Source: Kaiparowitsia implicata GSE-PSE-MK54-09C
GTDB taxonomy: Bacteria > Cyanobacteriota > Cyanobacteriia > Elainellales > Elainellaceae
NCBI GenBank assembly: GCA_019359435.1
Contig: JAHHHI010000012.1
Span: forward strand, 1 to 43,119
Length of the DNA stretch: 43,119 nucleotides
Direction of reading: 5' to 3'
How positions within the stretch are numbered: the stretch's first letter is position 1; each line of letters begins with the position of its first letter. Below the pieces are notes generated by a model. It had not been told where the DNA came from. It did not search any database and was given only the letters and a program-made list of their open reading frames with translations. Made by a program: the position numbers and the translations under genes. Below, piece after piece: positions 8,020 through 16,649 of this stretch.

Positions 8020-8694
8020 CTACTCGGCGGCGTTGGGGGTGGGGCGGTAGCCGCGTTCATAGGCATAGCGAATCAATTGAGAGCGATTTTCAAGATCTAG
8101 TTTGCCTAAAATGTTGCTGAGATGCGTTTGCACAGTGCGCGGGCTAATGAACAGGCGATCGCCAATTTGTTTATTGGTATAGCCCCGAATCACCTCCCAA
8201 AACACTTTTTCTTCTGCTGGGGTGAGCGGCAATGGCTCTCGAACCTCAGCTACACTCGGCTCCGCTGGAGCTGACGAAGAATTGGAGGTTTGCTGCATCA
8301 AGCGCACAATTTCAGAATTAATACGGCGCGATCGCTCTAACTGGGCTTCAATTTTAGCCACCAACTCCTCCATTGCAAAGGGCTTGACCAAATAATCGTC
8401 TGCTCCCATTTGATGCCCCTTCACCCGGTCATCTACATCCGACCGATTCGACAGAAAAATAAACGGAACGAGCTGCCCCAATCGCGTTTCGCGCAGTCTA
8501 CGACAAAATTCCATGCCATCCATCTCAGGCATCATCACATCCGATACCACCAAATCTGGCGGATTTTTGTCGAAGGCCTCTAGCCCTTCGTCGCCAGAGT
8601 TAGCCTGTTGAACCCCATAGCCCCGCGATTCTAAATATCGGGTCAACGCTGTTCGCAACGTCAAATCGTCATCAACAATCAAAACCCGCTTCAT
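8020..8694 (-). CDS. NarL/FixJ-family response regulator
   Basis: The 224-residue product has a receiver domain (1-120: D8-D10, phosphoacceptor D52, FLSNRSD with its switch Ser, K103-P-F region), a Ser/Pro linker, and a LuxR-type helix-turn-helix (about 157-216: LTPAEEKVFWEVIRGYTNKQ, FISPRTVQTHLSNIL). It binds DNA when phosphorylated by a histidine kinase, which is not encoded in this window. The start ATG is preceded by GGGAG nine bases upstream. A perfect palindrome TCAACATGTTGA lies at 8710-8721, only 16 bases before the start codon, where it could serve as an autoregulatory site. The target genes cannot be inferred. Confidence 0.93.
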   Translation of the reverse strand: MKRVLIVDDDLTLRTALTRYLESRGYGVQQANSGDEGLEAFDKNPPDLVVSDVMMPEMDGMEFCRRLRETRLGQLVPFIFLSNRSDVDDRVKGHQMGADDYLVKPFAMEELVAKIEAQLERSRRINSEIVRLMQQTSNSSSAPAEPSVAEVREPLPLTPAEEKVFWEVIRGYTNKQIGDRLFISPRTVQTHLSNILGKLDLENRSQLIRYAYERGYRPTPNAAE

Positions 8695-10016
8695 CTATTA
8701 TCTGCTCCCTCAACATGTTGACGCTCTAATAAAAAATCTTGCATTAGAAAACTCAAATCTCATAGTTATTGTTATTATTCCCAATCCATATCTAGCAACT
8801 GCCTATGGGTTGAGTAACTTAGTCGGCTGAGCGATCGCAAGGGTTAGATACTCTGAGTTGATCAAGCATTCCCAATAAGGCCTATAAAATCCGGCAAATG
8901 CCTTTATGCGTTCGCAATTCGAAGCCGCACAATTCTTATTCCTCTAGTATAAAAATATGCCTGATGCAATCAACTCGGCAATTTTCCAGTAAGCGGCTAC
9001 ACGGTTGTTTCAGACCGTGATTATGGGGATAGAGTATTTAAAGATGAACTGCTTTTGTTTATTAAGATGCATAAGCACAAAAAATAGTTATATGTGATTA
9101 TATATGAATAGCTAAGATAAGAAATCGCAATTCTGCTTGAGTGAAATTCTAAAAATTGAGGTGTGCAGCAAATCCATACGCGCTGAATAGTAGGAGTACG
9201 TCCTAGCTTTACAAGGTAGCCCATCTTGAAGGAAGAGCATAGTTATCTTATAAATAAACTATAAAATAAAGCACACCCGAGTTTAGGATTTATGTTCTAT
9301 ACCTAATATCCATACATACCCATACAGGTTATGGATTTAGAGAACGCATGACTCAAGCAACATTAGGGATAGTGAGGATTATTTTCATCTTGCTATCGCC
9401 AAAGCTGGCAATGTGACTTTTTACACCAGAGACGCCAGCAAAGATCGCAGCCTATCCTAAATAATCTGAGTCTTTATGTGGTTTGCATAAGGCAGTTTGT
9501 AGACCCCGTGCTACCAGAAATATTGACCTCATCTTGACTGGATGGTTTGGCTTTTGCCTATTACATCTTAATCTTTATCTCAAGGAAGTATTTAACAATA
9601 GCGCAACAGCGCAAGAAGTCTCAGGCTGAGCTTAAGTTTCTAAGCTGTGAGCCGTTCGTTCCGATGGGTTCTCGTGGGCAGAATTTTGTTGAGTAAGTGG
9701 GAGAAGGGCAGGCTTTTTGAGGAAGATACGTGCTCGCTAAAGGCCAAATCATGAAAGCCAGTCCCTGGATCAGGATTCGGTTTGTCCTCTATGAACAGTT
9801 ATGCCCCTTATCCTCTGCGAGAGTGAGCAGTTGTTTCAGCTCGGGATATGATGCCAGTTGCATCCTGCGTGCATCCTGCAGTATCGGAACTCATCAAGAA
9901 GCCAGAACTGATGCAGTCGGGCGACTTGGGACGGGCGCAGTTTGTCCCAAGCGCCTCCAAACCAAGCCATTGCATCTAAGGTGTGTCAGGTTTAAAACAA
10001 TTTATCGCTTAGGAGT
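8695..10016. other. AT-rich gene-poor region between regulator and icd
   Basis: About 1.3 kb carries no convincing gene. From about 8700 to 9620 the sequence is visibly AT-richer than its surroundings, and after the HIP1 octamer near 8830 none recurs until icd. One frame (9021-9224, minus) is AT-driven with implausible composition. Candidate small signals are the palindrome at 8710-8721, a loose inverted pair GAGTTGAT (8855-8862) with ATCAACTC (8969-8976), and AGCTTA-6-TAAGCT near 9638-9655. The 3' part (9700-10016) should contain the icd promoter. The only NtcA-like candidate, GTA-N10-TAC at 9499-9514, has the wrong spacing. Confidence 0.45.
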
Positions 10017-11447
10017 ATGGCGTATATGTATGAGAAGATCGTTGCCCCTAGTACTGGGTCGCGCATTACCTTTGTGGACGGCAAGCCGCAAGTTCCCGAC
10101 AACCCCATCATTCCCTTCATTCGGGGAGACGGGACGGGCGTTGATATTTGGCCTGCGGCTCAGGCTGTGTTTGATGCAGCCGTTGCCAAAGCCTATGGTG
10201 GCAAGCGCTCGATTGTTTGGTTTAGGGTCTATGCGGGTGACGAAGCATGTGATCTATATGGCACCTATCAATATCTGCCCGAAGACACCCTCAGCGCCAT
10301 TCGTGACTATCGCGTCGCGATTAAGGGCCCGCTGACCACGCCGATTGGCGGTGGCATTCGTTCGCTGAATGTGGCGCTGCGCCAGATCTTTGACCTCTAT
10401 GCTTGTGTGCGGCCCTGCACCTACTATGCAGGCACGCCCTCGCCCCACAAGTTTCCAGAAAAGCTGGATGTGATTGTCTATCGCGAGAATACTGAAGACA
10501 TCTATCTGGGTATTGAGTGGAAGCAGGGGAGTGAGGTGGGCGATCGCCTGATTAAGCTTTTGAATGAGGATCTGATTCCTGCCACGCCAGAACACGGCAA
10601 GAAGCGTATTCCCCTCGACTCAGGAATCGGCATTAAACCAATCAGCAAGCAGGGGTCGCAGCGGCTGGTGCGCCGCGCCATTAACCACGCATTGCGCCTG
10701 CCCAAAGCCAAACAAATGGTGACATTGGTGCACAAGGGCAACATTATGAAATATACCGAAGGCGCGTTTCGCGACTGGGGCTATGAGCTGGCTACCGCAG
10801 AGTTTCGGGAAGAATGCGTCACCGAACGCGAATCGTGGATTTTGGGCAATAGAGAGAAGACCCCCGATCTCAGCATTGAAGACAACGCTCGGATGCTGGA
10901 ACCTGGCTATGACAACCTGACCGCAGAGAAAAAGGCAGAAATCTGTGGGGAAGTATCTGCTGTGCTGGATGCCATCTGGGCCAGCCATGGAAACGGCCAG
11001 TGGAAAGAAAAGATCATGGTCAATGACCGCATTGCGGATAGCATCTTTCAGCAAATTCAGACTCGCCCTGATGAATACTCTATTTTGGCGACGATGAACC
11101 TCAATGGCGATTATTTGTCCGATGCGGCGGCGGCGATTGTGGGCGGGCTGGGCATGGGGCCAGGCGCCAATATTGGGGATGAGTGCGCTATTTTTGAAGC
11201 GACCCACGGCACTGCACCCAAACATGCCGGGTTAGATCGCATCAACCCAGGTTCTGTCATTCTGTCGGGTGTGATGATGCTGGAGTATATGGGCTGGCAA
11301 GAGGCAGCGGATCTAATCAAAAAAGGGATTGGCGCTGCCATCTCAAATCGTGAGGTGACTTACGATTTAGCGCGGCTAATGGAACCTCCGGTAGAGCCGC
11401 CGCTGAAATGTTCTGAGTTTGCTCAGGCCATCATTCAGCACTTCTAA
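10017..11447 (+). CDS. icd: NADP-dependent isocitrate dehydrogenase
   Basis: The enzyme converts isocitrate to 2-oxoglutarate and CO2 with reduction of NADP; in cyanobacteria this supplies the carbon skeleton for ammonia assimilation. The 476-residue product has [17 protein letters not shown], the substrate loop [18 protein letters not shown] (the Ser corresponds to the phosphorylated Ser113 of E. coli), [34 protein letters not shown], and the cofactor segment [11 protein letters not shown] with NPGSVILSG. It is about 60 residues longer than the E. coli enzyme because of a segment around [13 protein letters not shown] to NGQWKEK, as in other cyanobacteria. The start ATG follows TTAGGAGT, a good ribosome site. 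Confidence 0.97.
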   Translation: MAYMYEKIVAPSTGSRITFVDGKPQVPDNPIIPFIRGDGTGVDIWPAAQAVFDAAVAKAYGGKRSIVWFRVYAGDEACDLYGTYQYLPEDTLSAIRDYRVAIKGPLTTPIGGGIRSLNVALRQIFDLYACVRPCTYYAGTPSPHKFPEKLDVIVYRENTEDIYLGIEWKQGSEVGDRLIKLLNEDLIPATPEHGKKRIPLDSGIGIKPISKQGSQRLVRRAINHALRLPKAKQMVTLVHKGNIMKYTEGAFRDWGYELATAEFREECVTERESWILGNREKTPDLSIEDNARMLEPGYDNLTAEKKAEICGEVSAVLDAIWASHGNGQWKEKIMVNDRIADSIFQQIQTRPDEYSILATMNLNGDYLSDAAAAIVGGLGMGPGANIGDECAIFEATHGTAPKHAGLDRINPGSVILSGVMMLEYMGWQEAADLIKKGIGAAISNREVTYDLARLMEPPVEPPLKCSEFAQAIIQHF

Positions 11448-11496
11448 TTCAGTGCTTCTAAAGATTTAGCGCTTTCAATTGAAGACTTAGGGCATG

Positions 11497-11623
11497 TTAT
11501 CAATTCCAACCAAACGACTGATGCTATGAGCGTTGCCACGCCCGACCCAAAAACCAAGCTAGGGGCTGTGACGGTTGATTTTTGGGATATCAGTATCAGA
11601 GGCTAATTGATGACAGCCCCTAG
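11497..11623 (+). repeat. Intergenic repeat R1, copy 2
   Basis: This is the second copy of the element at 2257-2377, same orientation, with scattered substitutions and a 6-base insertion near 11591. Arm A TTATCAATT (11497-11505) pairs with AATTGATGA (11605-11613); relative to copy 1 the C-to-T change turns a C-G pair into a U-G wobble, so pairing is kept. Arm B CTAGGGGCTGT (11559-11569) and ACAGCCCCTAG (11613-11623) are unchanged. It lies about 50 bases after the icd stop codon. Confidence 0.85.
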
Positions 11624-11664
11624 TTCTATAGCGCTTAGCGCAAGTCCCCTGATTGAAGTGTTTT

Positions 11665-11785
11665 ATACCAATTCTCTAAATCAGAACGACGGATTGGTTG
11701 AGGAGGGGGGTGGGGGGCTACGTTCCCCACAAGAGGGCTTTGCCCCCTTGCCCCCATTTGTAGACCAAATTTTCGGAATTGATAT
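11665..11785 (+). repeat. Intergenic repeat R2, copy 2
   Basis: This is the second copy of the element at 3435-3557 in the same orientation. The left end reads ATACCAATTC instead of ATATCAATTC, so one terminal pair is lost. The first inner hairpin is also weakened (GGGGGGCTACGTTCCCC), while AGGGC-TTT-GCCC keeps the second. It starts 41 bases after R1 copy 2 and is followed at once by another hairpin (11790-11823). Confidence 0.85.
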
Positions 11786-11789
11786 TATT

Positions 11790-11823
11790 GGTGTGAACTC
11801 CTGCCACGCAGGGAGTTCACACC
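11790..11823. terminator. Strong hairpin, possible bidirectional terminator
   Basis: GGTGTGAACTCC (11790-11801) pairs perfectly with GGAGTTCACACC (11812-11823) across a 10-base loop. It lies between the convergent icd and YbjQ genes. There is no long T-run on either side, so intrinsic termination is possible but not certain; it could instead be part of the repeat cluster. Confidence 0.45.
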
Positions 11824-11869
11824 AGTTGTCTTGATCACCCTATCGGTTGCAAGAGTTAGCGTTATCGAA

Positions 11870-12325
11870 TTATCGAATGCCAGTGCCGTAGGCGATGACC
11901 TCAATGGCAGTGATGGGATTGCGCCCGTCTTTGTTCAGTTCTGATGTCTCTAATCGTACGTTGAGAATTTGAGTGGCACCCCAGGCGATCGCCTGCTCTT
12001 TCATCCTCAGCACTGCTTCTCGCCGCCCCCGTTCTAGCAGCGTTTCAAACACGGTAAGCCGCCCCCCAAATAGGCTGATCAATGACCCAATAGTGCTTTT
12101 GAAATAGTCGCTAGAAATTACGACACTGCCGATAAACATCTGGGCTTCGACCGTGTCGGGAAGGGGGTGTTTGCAGCCAAAGTTAACCGTAGAAAGATGG
12201 CGGCTCTGCTGCTCGCGATTGTGCAAACTGGCAAAGTGTTGATTCTCAATCATGGAGCCTGCAGATAGCCCCAGTATAAGCAAGCCAATGAAAAGCCCAA
12301 CTTGAACAACAGTTTCCAGATCCAT
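11870..12325 (-). CDS. YbjQ/UPF0145-family protein with membrane anchor
   Basis: The 151-residue product starts with a hydrophobic helix (VVQVGLFIGLLILGLSAG). It then carries a YbjQ-like domain: IGSVVISSDYFKSTIGSLISLFGGRL, a helix LLERGRREAVLRMKEQA, and the strand GATQILNVRLETSEL...TAIEVIAYGTGI. YbjQ proteins form pentamers; some have been called heavy-metal-binding, but the role is not settled. It lies 5 bases after the stop of a second YbjQ gene, so translation is probably coupled. The extra helix distinguishes it from its soluble partner. Confidence 0.85.
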   Translation of the reverse strand: MDLETVVQVGLFIGLLILGLSAGSMIENQHFASLHNREQQSRHLSTVNFGCKHPLPDTVEAQMFIGSVVISSDYFKSTIGSLISLFGGRLTVFETLLERGRREAVLRMKEQAIAWGATQILNVRLETSELNKDGRNPITAIEVIAYGTGIR

Positions 12326-12330
12326 AGGGG

Positions 12331-12645
12331 TTATTCCACCACCACCGCAGTGCCATAGGCAAACAGCTCTGCCGCTCCCTGCGCCACCGATGACGTGGCG
12401 AATCGCACGTTCACAACGGCATTGGCACCCATTCGGGTGGCGTCTTTAATCATGCGATTCGTCGCCTCTTCACGAGCTTCCTGCAACAGTTCCGTATAGC
12501 CTTGGAGTTCGCCGCCCACTAGGTTTTGCAAACTCGCCATCAAATCACGGCCCACGTGTTTGGCGCGCACTGTGCTGCCCTGCACTAGACCAAAATGTCG
12601 CACAATTCTGCGCCCGGGCACACCCTCTAGCGTTGTCAAGATCAT
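12331..12645 (-). CDS. YbjQ/UPF0145-family protein
   Basis: The 104-residue product is a full-length YbjQ domain: MILTTLEGVPGRRIVRHFGLVQGSTV, the helix ELLQEAREEATNRMIKDA, and the strand pair GANAVVNVRFATSSV...AELFAYGTAVVV. The start ATG is preceded by CGGAG six bases upstream. It is the first gene of a two-gene unit with the membrane-anchored YbjQ gene. The pair may form mixed oligomers held at the membrane, but that is inference. Confidence 0.9.
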   Translation of the reverse strand: MILTTLEGVPGRRIVRHFGLVQGSTVRAKHVGRDLMASLQNLVGGELQGYTELLQEAREEATNRMIKDATRMGANAVVNVRFATSSVAQGAAELFAYGTAVVVE

Positions 12646-13148
12646 AAGAAACTCCGATAGGAAAAAAGTTTGCCCAGTTCATTGCCACTCACTCGTCATG
12701 CCCCCAGATGGGCCTGCGGGTGCTTACCCTGCAGTTCAGGGCGATAGTTAGGAACATGGCAATCGGCGTAGGATGAGCAAAATTGTAGCGATCGCCCCTC
12801 TTTTTAGCGGTACAGCTGCAACGTTTCTTCGCATAGCCGCTGTTCCACTGCTTAGGTTTAGGTTATAGAGGTTTCTACAGAGGTCTCTGCCCGAGACCCC
12901 ATATGCGCATTTTTGGGATGATCGTGCTCGTGGAGTGTAGGCGGCTGTATTGACGACTTTTCCGCAACCTGCTCAGGATTGCAGCCAATGCAGGATAATG
13001 TAAAGGTTTTTAAGATATTGGATTGGTGCGTGTTGGGTACTATTCTGCGCGGCTCAAGCCTTGGCCCGCAGGATGCAGTCCAACCGACTGCCCAATTGCG
13101 TAACCTCTTGACTGCCACCATGCCGTTCTATTACTGTCAATTGCTGCC
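12646..13148. other. Divergent promoter region between YbjQ pair and aspS
   Basis: About 500 bases separate the leftward YbjQ genes from the rightward aspS. It has one HIP1 site near 12790. Overlapping open frames on both strands (for example 12858-13121 minus) lack plausible composition. No T-box, riboswitch or clear -35/-10 pair was recognised. Confidence 0.4.
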
Positions 13149-14936
13149 ATGCGAAGCCATTACTGCGGTCACCTGCGCGCTGAACACATTGGAGAAACAG
13201 TTACCCTGTATGGCTGGGTCGATCGCCGTCGAGATCATGGCGGGGTGGTGTTTTTGGATGTGCGCGATCGCTCTGGCGTTGCCCAAATTGTCAGCGATCC
13301 CGAGCGAACACCCGCGTCCTATGCCGATGCCGACAAGCTCCGCAATGAGTATGTGGTGAAGGTGACGGGGCGAGTGACGGGGCGTCCGGCAGAGTCGCTC
13401 AACCCTAAGCTGCCCACTGGAGAGGTTGAAATCTATGCAGATCAAATTGAGCTGCTGAATGCAGTGCGAAAGCAACTGCCGTTTCAGGTGTCTACGGCTG
13501 AGCAAGAGCCCGTGCGCGAAGAGTTACGGCTGAAGTATCGCTATCTAGACCTACGGCGCGATCGCATGAGCCGCAATCTGCAGCTGCGCCACAACGTCAT
13601 CAAAGCGATCCGGCGCTTTTTGGAAGACCAAGAGCACTTTATGGAGGTAGAAACTCCAATACTTACCCGCTCCACTCCCGAGGGCGCGCGGGACTACTTA
13701 GTGCCTAGCCGCGTCAACCCGACGGAATTCTATGCGCTGCCCCAGTCGCCGCAGTTGTTTAAGCAAATTTTGATGGTGTCGGGGTGCGATCGCTACTACC
13801 AAATTGCTCGCTGCTTCCGCGATGAAGACCTGCGCGCCGACCGCCAGCCCGAATTCACTCAGCTCGACATGGAAATGAGTTTCATGTCTCAGGACGAGAT
13901 CCTCGAGCTAAACGAGCAGTTGGTGTGCCACGTATTCAACCAAATTAAGGGCCTAGACCTGCCGCGCCCCTTCCCTCGGCTAACCTATGCCGACGCCATG
14001 AACCGCTACGGCTCTGACAAGCCCGACACCCGCTATGGGTTAGAACTGGTGGATGTATCCGATATCGCGGCAACCAGTGGCTTTAAGGTGTTTGCCGATG
14101 CGGTGAAGCAGGGCGGGATTGTCAAGATTTTACCGATCCCCAACGGGAATGACGCGATTTCGAACGTTCGGATCAAGCCGGGTGGCGATTTGTTTAAGGA
14201 AGCCTCAGAGGCTGGTGCGCGCGGGTTGGCCTACATTCGCGTGCGTGACGGTGGCGAGATCGACACCATCGGCGCTATCAAAGATAACCTCAGCAACGAG
14301 CAGAAGCAGGAAATCCTCTCTCGCACAGGGGCACAGCCAGGGCACTTGCTGCTTTTTGGCGCGGGCGACACGGCGACGGTGAACAAAACACTTGATCGGT
14401 TGCGGCAGGTGGTCGCGCGCGAGCTAAACCTGATCCCGACAGGTCAGGTCAACCTGCTATGGATTACGGAGTTCCCCATGTTTGAGTGGAACGCCGACGA
14501 GAAGCGGCTAGAGGCGCTGCATCATCCCTTTACGGCTCCCTATCCCGATGATGCCCACGACCTAAAAACAGCTCGGGCTCAAGCCTATGACCTGGTTTAT
14601 AACGGGTTTGAGGTGGGCGGCGGCAGCCTGCGAATTTATCAGCCTGAGCTGCAACAGCAGGTGTTTGAAACCATTGGGTTGTCGGATGAGGAAGCCCAGA
14701 ACAAGTTTGGTTTTTTGCTCGAAGCGTTTGAGTATGGCACGCCACCCCACGGCGGCATCGCCTATGGGCTTGATCGGCTGGTGATGCTGCTAGCTGGTGA
14801 AGAGTCGATTCGCGATGCGATCGCCTTCCCCAAAACGCAGCAGGCCCGGTGTTTACTCACCAACGCCCCCAACGAGGTTGACACCAAGCAATTGAAAGAG
14901 CTCCACATCACCACAGTTGAAAAACCCAAGAGCTGA
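13149..14936 (+). CDS. aspS: Aspartate--tRNA ligase
   Basis: The enzyme charges tRNA-Asp with aspartate using ATP, in the cytoplasm. The 595-residue product has the bacterial layout. The N-terminal OB fold binds the anticodon (about 1-105: [39 protein letters not shown]). The class II catalytic core has motif 2 ([19 protein letters not shown]) and motif 3 ([17 protein letters not shown]), with the bacterial GAD insertion between them (about 290-420). The length is normal for the family. ATG at 13149 aligns with the usual MRSHYCG start. Whether it is discriminating or non-discriminating (also charging tRNA-Asn) cannot be decided here. Confidence 0.97.
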   Translation: MRSHYCGHLRAEHIGETVTLYGWVDRRRDHGGVVFLDVRDRSGVAQIVSDPERTPASYADADKLRNEYVVKVTGRVTGRPAESLNPKLPTGEVEIYADQIELLNAVRKQLPFQVSTAEQEPVREELRLKYRYLDLRRDRMSRNLQLRHNVIKAIRRFLEDQEHFMEVETPILTRSTPEGARDYLVPSRVNPTEFYALPQSPQLFKQILMVSGCDRYYQIARCFRDEDLRADRQPEFTQLDMEMSFMSQDEILELNEQLVCHVFNQIKGLDLPRPFPRLTYADAMNRYGSDKPDTRYGLELVDVSDIAATSGFKVFADAVKQGGIVKILPIPNGNDAISNVRIKPGGDLFKEASEAGARGLAYIRVRDGGEIDTIGAIKDNLSNEQKQEILSRTGAQPGHLLLFGAGDTATVNKTLDRLRQVVARELNLIPTGQVNLLWITEFPMFEWNADEKRLEALHHPFTAPYPDDAHDLKTARAQAYDLVYNGFEVGGGSLRIYQPELQQQVFETIGLSDEEAQNKFGFLLEAFEYGTPPHGGIAYGLDRLVMLLAGEESIRDAIAFPKTQQARCLLTNAPNEVDTKQLKELHITTVEKPKS

Positions 14937-14963
14937 GGGCCGTTGGGGCCACTGACGGCTCTC
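14935..14963 (+). terminator. Possible terminator hairpin after aspS
   Basis: GAGGGCCGT (14935-14943) can pair with ACGGCTCTC (14955-14963), nine pairs with one G-U, starting inside the aspS stop codon. The downstream sequence is not T-rich, so termination strength is doubtful. Confidence 0.3.
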
Positions 14964-15042
14964 AACCTAATGCCTTTGCCGCATTGCGCTGTAGGGTGTG
15001 TGTTTGCGCTAACGTGGGATTGCTGAACTTACCACTGGTGCT

Positions 15043-16545
15043 ATGGCTGCCCGTCATTTTGTAACTCTGACGAGCCTGCTGCTAGCGGTGTCGCTGCCGT
15101 TGGGAGCTTGTTCTGGATTTTCGCGCGATGCGCTGGAGCAGGCGATCGCCCCTGATCCCACACTGCAAGAGGATGGAGCTGAGGTTCAGGCGCGCGCCAC
15201 ACTCCCGCCTGATTTTCCGACTGAGATTCCCCGCTATCCTGGTGCAGCCCTACAATCGGTGACCGTGGATGCGGCAAATGATGCAGTAGGCGATGCTGGT
15301 TCTGCCGCAGACCCAGCCGCAGACTCAGCGGCAGAACCAGCCTTGAACTCTGGCGATCCGATGTCTAATCTGGATAATGCAGAGGCCAATACAGACGTCG
15401 ATACAGACGCCCGCACAGACTTAACCTCGACTCAGCGAGTTGTCACTCGCTGGCAAACTCGCGATAGTGCTGACCAAGTGTGGCAGTATTACCAACAGCA
15501 GTTTCAGCAGGGGGACTGGCAAGTGCAGGCCTCTGACGAGTATGAACTATCGGTGGTGCAGGGTGATTTAGACGTGGAACTGATGGTGTCACCCAGTGGC
15601 TCGCGTGATGCAGCCGCCCCTGATCCCAGCCCTAGCCCCATCGCTGATCCCGATACGCCCGTTGCATCGGATGAGGCTTCTGATACTCTGGCGACCGAGG
15701 CAGGGTCGTCCGAGGCGGCAGCGTCCCCCATGTTGACCGAATTCATCTTGAGCTATCGGGTAGGCGCTAACGCGGATGAGGCGCTGGGATCGACGGCCTC
15801 ACCGGATTTGGCTGATAGCAATGCCACCGACTCAACGATAGACTCTGACTCCAATGGGACTGCAGGCGCTAGTGGGACTGCAGGCGCTAGACCCGCTCAA
15901 CGCTACACCGATCTGGCGGCGGCCCCTGAACCGTTGCGGCCCTATCTCACTGACTTGGCTAGGCTGGGCGTGTTAGACAGCGGCAGTGAGTTTCAGCCGA
16001 ATGAGCCCGTTACTCGCCGCGCCTATGCCCGCTGGCTGATGGCGGCAAACAATCGTATTCACAGCGCTCAGCCTGATAAGCAAATTCGCACTGCAGTGGG
16101 GTCGTCTCAACCCGCATTTCAGGATGTGCCTCCGTCTGACACTGACTTTGGCGCGATTCAGGGGCTAGCCAACGCGGGGATCATTCCCAGCCCGTTGTCG
16201 GGCAATACGACGACTGTGGCGTTTCGCCCGGATGCGCCGCTGACGCGAGAAGAGTTGGTGTTGTGGAAGATGCCGCTGGATCTGCGGCGATCGCTCCCCG
16301 AGGCCAGCATCGATGCGGTGGAGCAAACTTGGGGGTTTCAGGACACTGCCCAGATTGAGCCTCGAGCCCTCCGAGCCGTGTCGGCTGACTATCAAAACTC
16401 AGATTTGTCTAACATTCGCCGCGCATTTGGCTATACCACCCTGTTCCAGCCTAAGGCTGCTGTGACCCGTGCCGAGGCTGCTGCAACGCTGTGGCGGTTT
16501 GGGATGCAGGGTGAAGGCGTCACGGCCAAAGACGCCGCAGAGTAA
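15043..16545 (+). CDS. SLH-domain lipoprotein
   Basis: The 500-residue product has a lipoprotein signal peptide with the lipobox L20-G21-A22-C23. A long acidic Ala/Ser/Asp/Thr-rich region follows (about 30-290, probably disordered), with a globular island around TRWQTRDSADQVWQYYQQQF. Three SLH-like repeats end the protein: YTDLAAAPEPLRPYLTDLAR to RRAYARWLMAAN, FQDVPPSDTDFGAIQGLANA to TREELVLWKM, and FQDTAQIEPRALRAVSADYQ to TRAEAAATLWRF. SLH domains bind cell-wall polymers, so the protein likely tethers envelope layers. An 18-base tandem duplication (15855-15890, encoding GTAGAS-like residues) lies in the linker. It is not obviously linked to aspS or rsmG. Confidence 0.85.
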   Translation: MAARHFVTLTSLLLAVSLPLGACSGFSRDALEQAIAPDPTLQEDGAEVQARATLPPDFPTEIPRYPGAALQSVTVDAANDAVGDAGSAADPAADSAAEPALNSGDPMSNLDNAEANTDVDTDARTDLTSTQRVVTRWQTRDSADQVWQYYQQQFQQGDWQVQASDEYELSVVQGDLDVELMVSPSGSRDAAAPDPSPSPIADPDTPVASDEASDTLATEAGSSEAAASPMLTEFILSYRVGANADEALGSTASPDLADSNATDSTIDSDSNGTAGASGTAGARPAQRYTDLAAAPEPLRPYLTDLARLGVLDSGSEFQPNEPVTRRAYARWLMAANNRIHSAQPDKQIRTAVGSSQPAFQDVPPSDTDFGAIQGLANAGIIPSPLSGNTTTVAFRPDAPLTREELVLWKMPLDLRRSLPEASIDAVEQTWGFQDTAQIEPRALRAVSADYQNSDLSNIRRAFGYTTLFQPKAAVTRAEAAATLWRFGMQGEGVTAKDAAE

Positions 16546-16649
16546 CGGTGGGCGATCGCGCCTGACTCATTCTCGGGTGGGATGGGGCGGGATGGGGCAC
16601 AATCGTTAGGGTGCAATGATCCCAAATCGCGTCAGCGTTTGTAGTGCTG

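Noticed and set aside
9021-9224. 67-codon minus-strand frame in the AT-rich region
   Set aside because: Ile/Ser/Tyr/Asn-rich composition follows the AT content; no start context or homology.
9499-9514. Possible NtcA site upstream of icd (GTA-N10-TAC)
   Set aside because: NtcA sites need GTA-N8-TAC, and there is no TATAAT-like box about 22 bases downstream. It also lies over 500 bases from the start codon.
10254-11225. Long minus-strand open frames inside icd and similar antisense frames in aspS, xdhB and CLC
   Set aside because: They are shadows of high-GC codon usage in well-identified genes; their residues are Cys/His/Arg-rich and show no domain.
14948-14954. GCCACTG, the core of the cobalamin-riboswitch B12 box
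   Set aside because: It sits in a 100-base gap between aspS and the SLH gene with no other riboswitch elements, and is better explained as the loop of a small hairpin.
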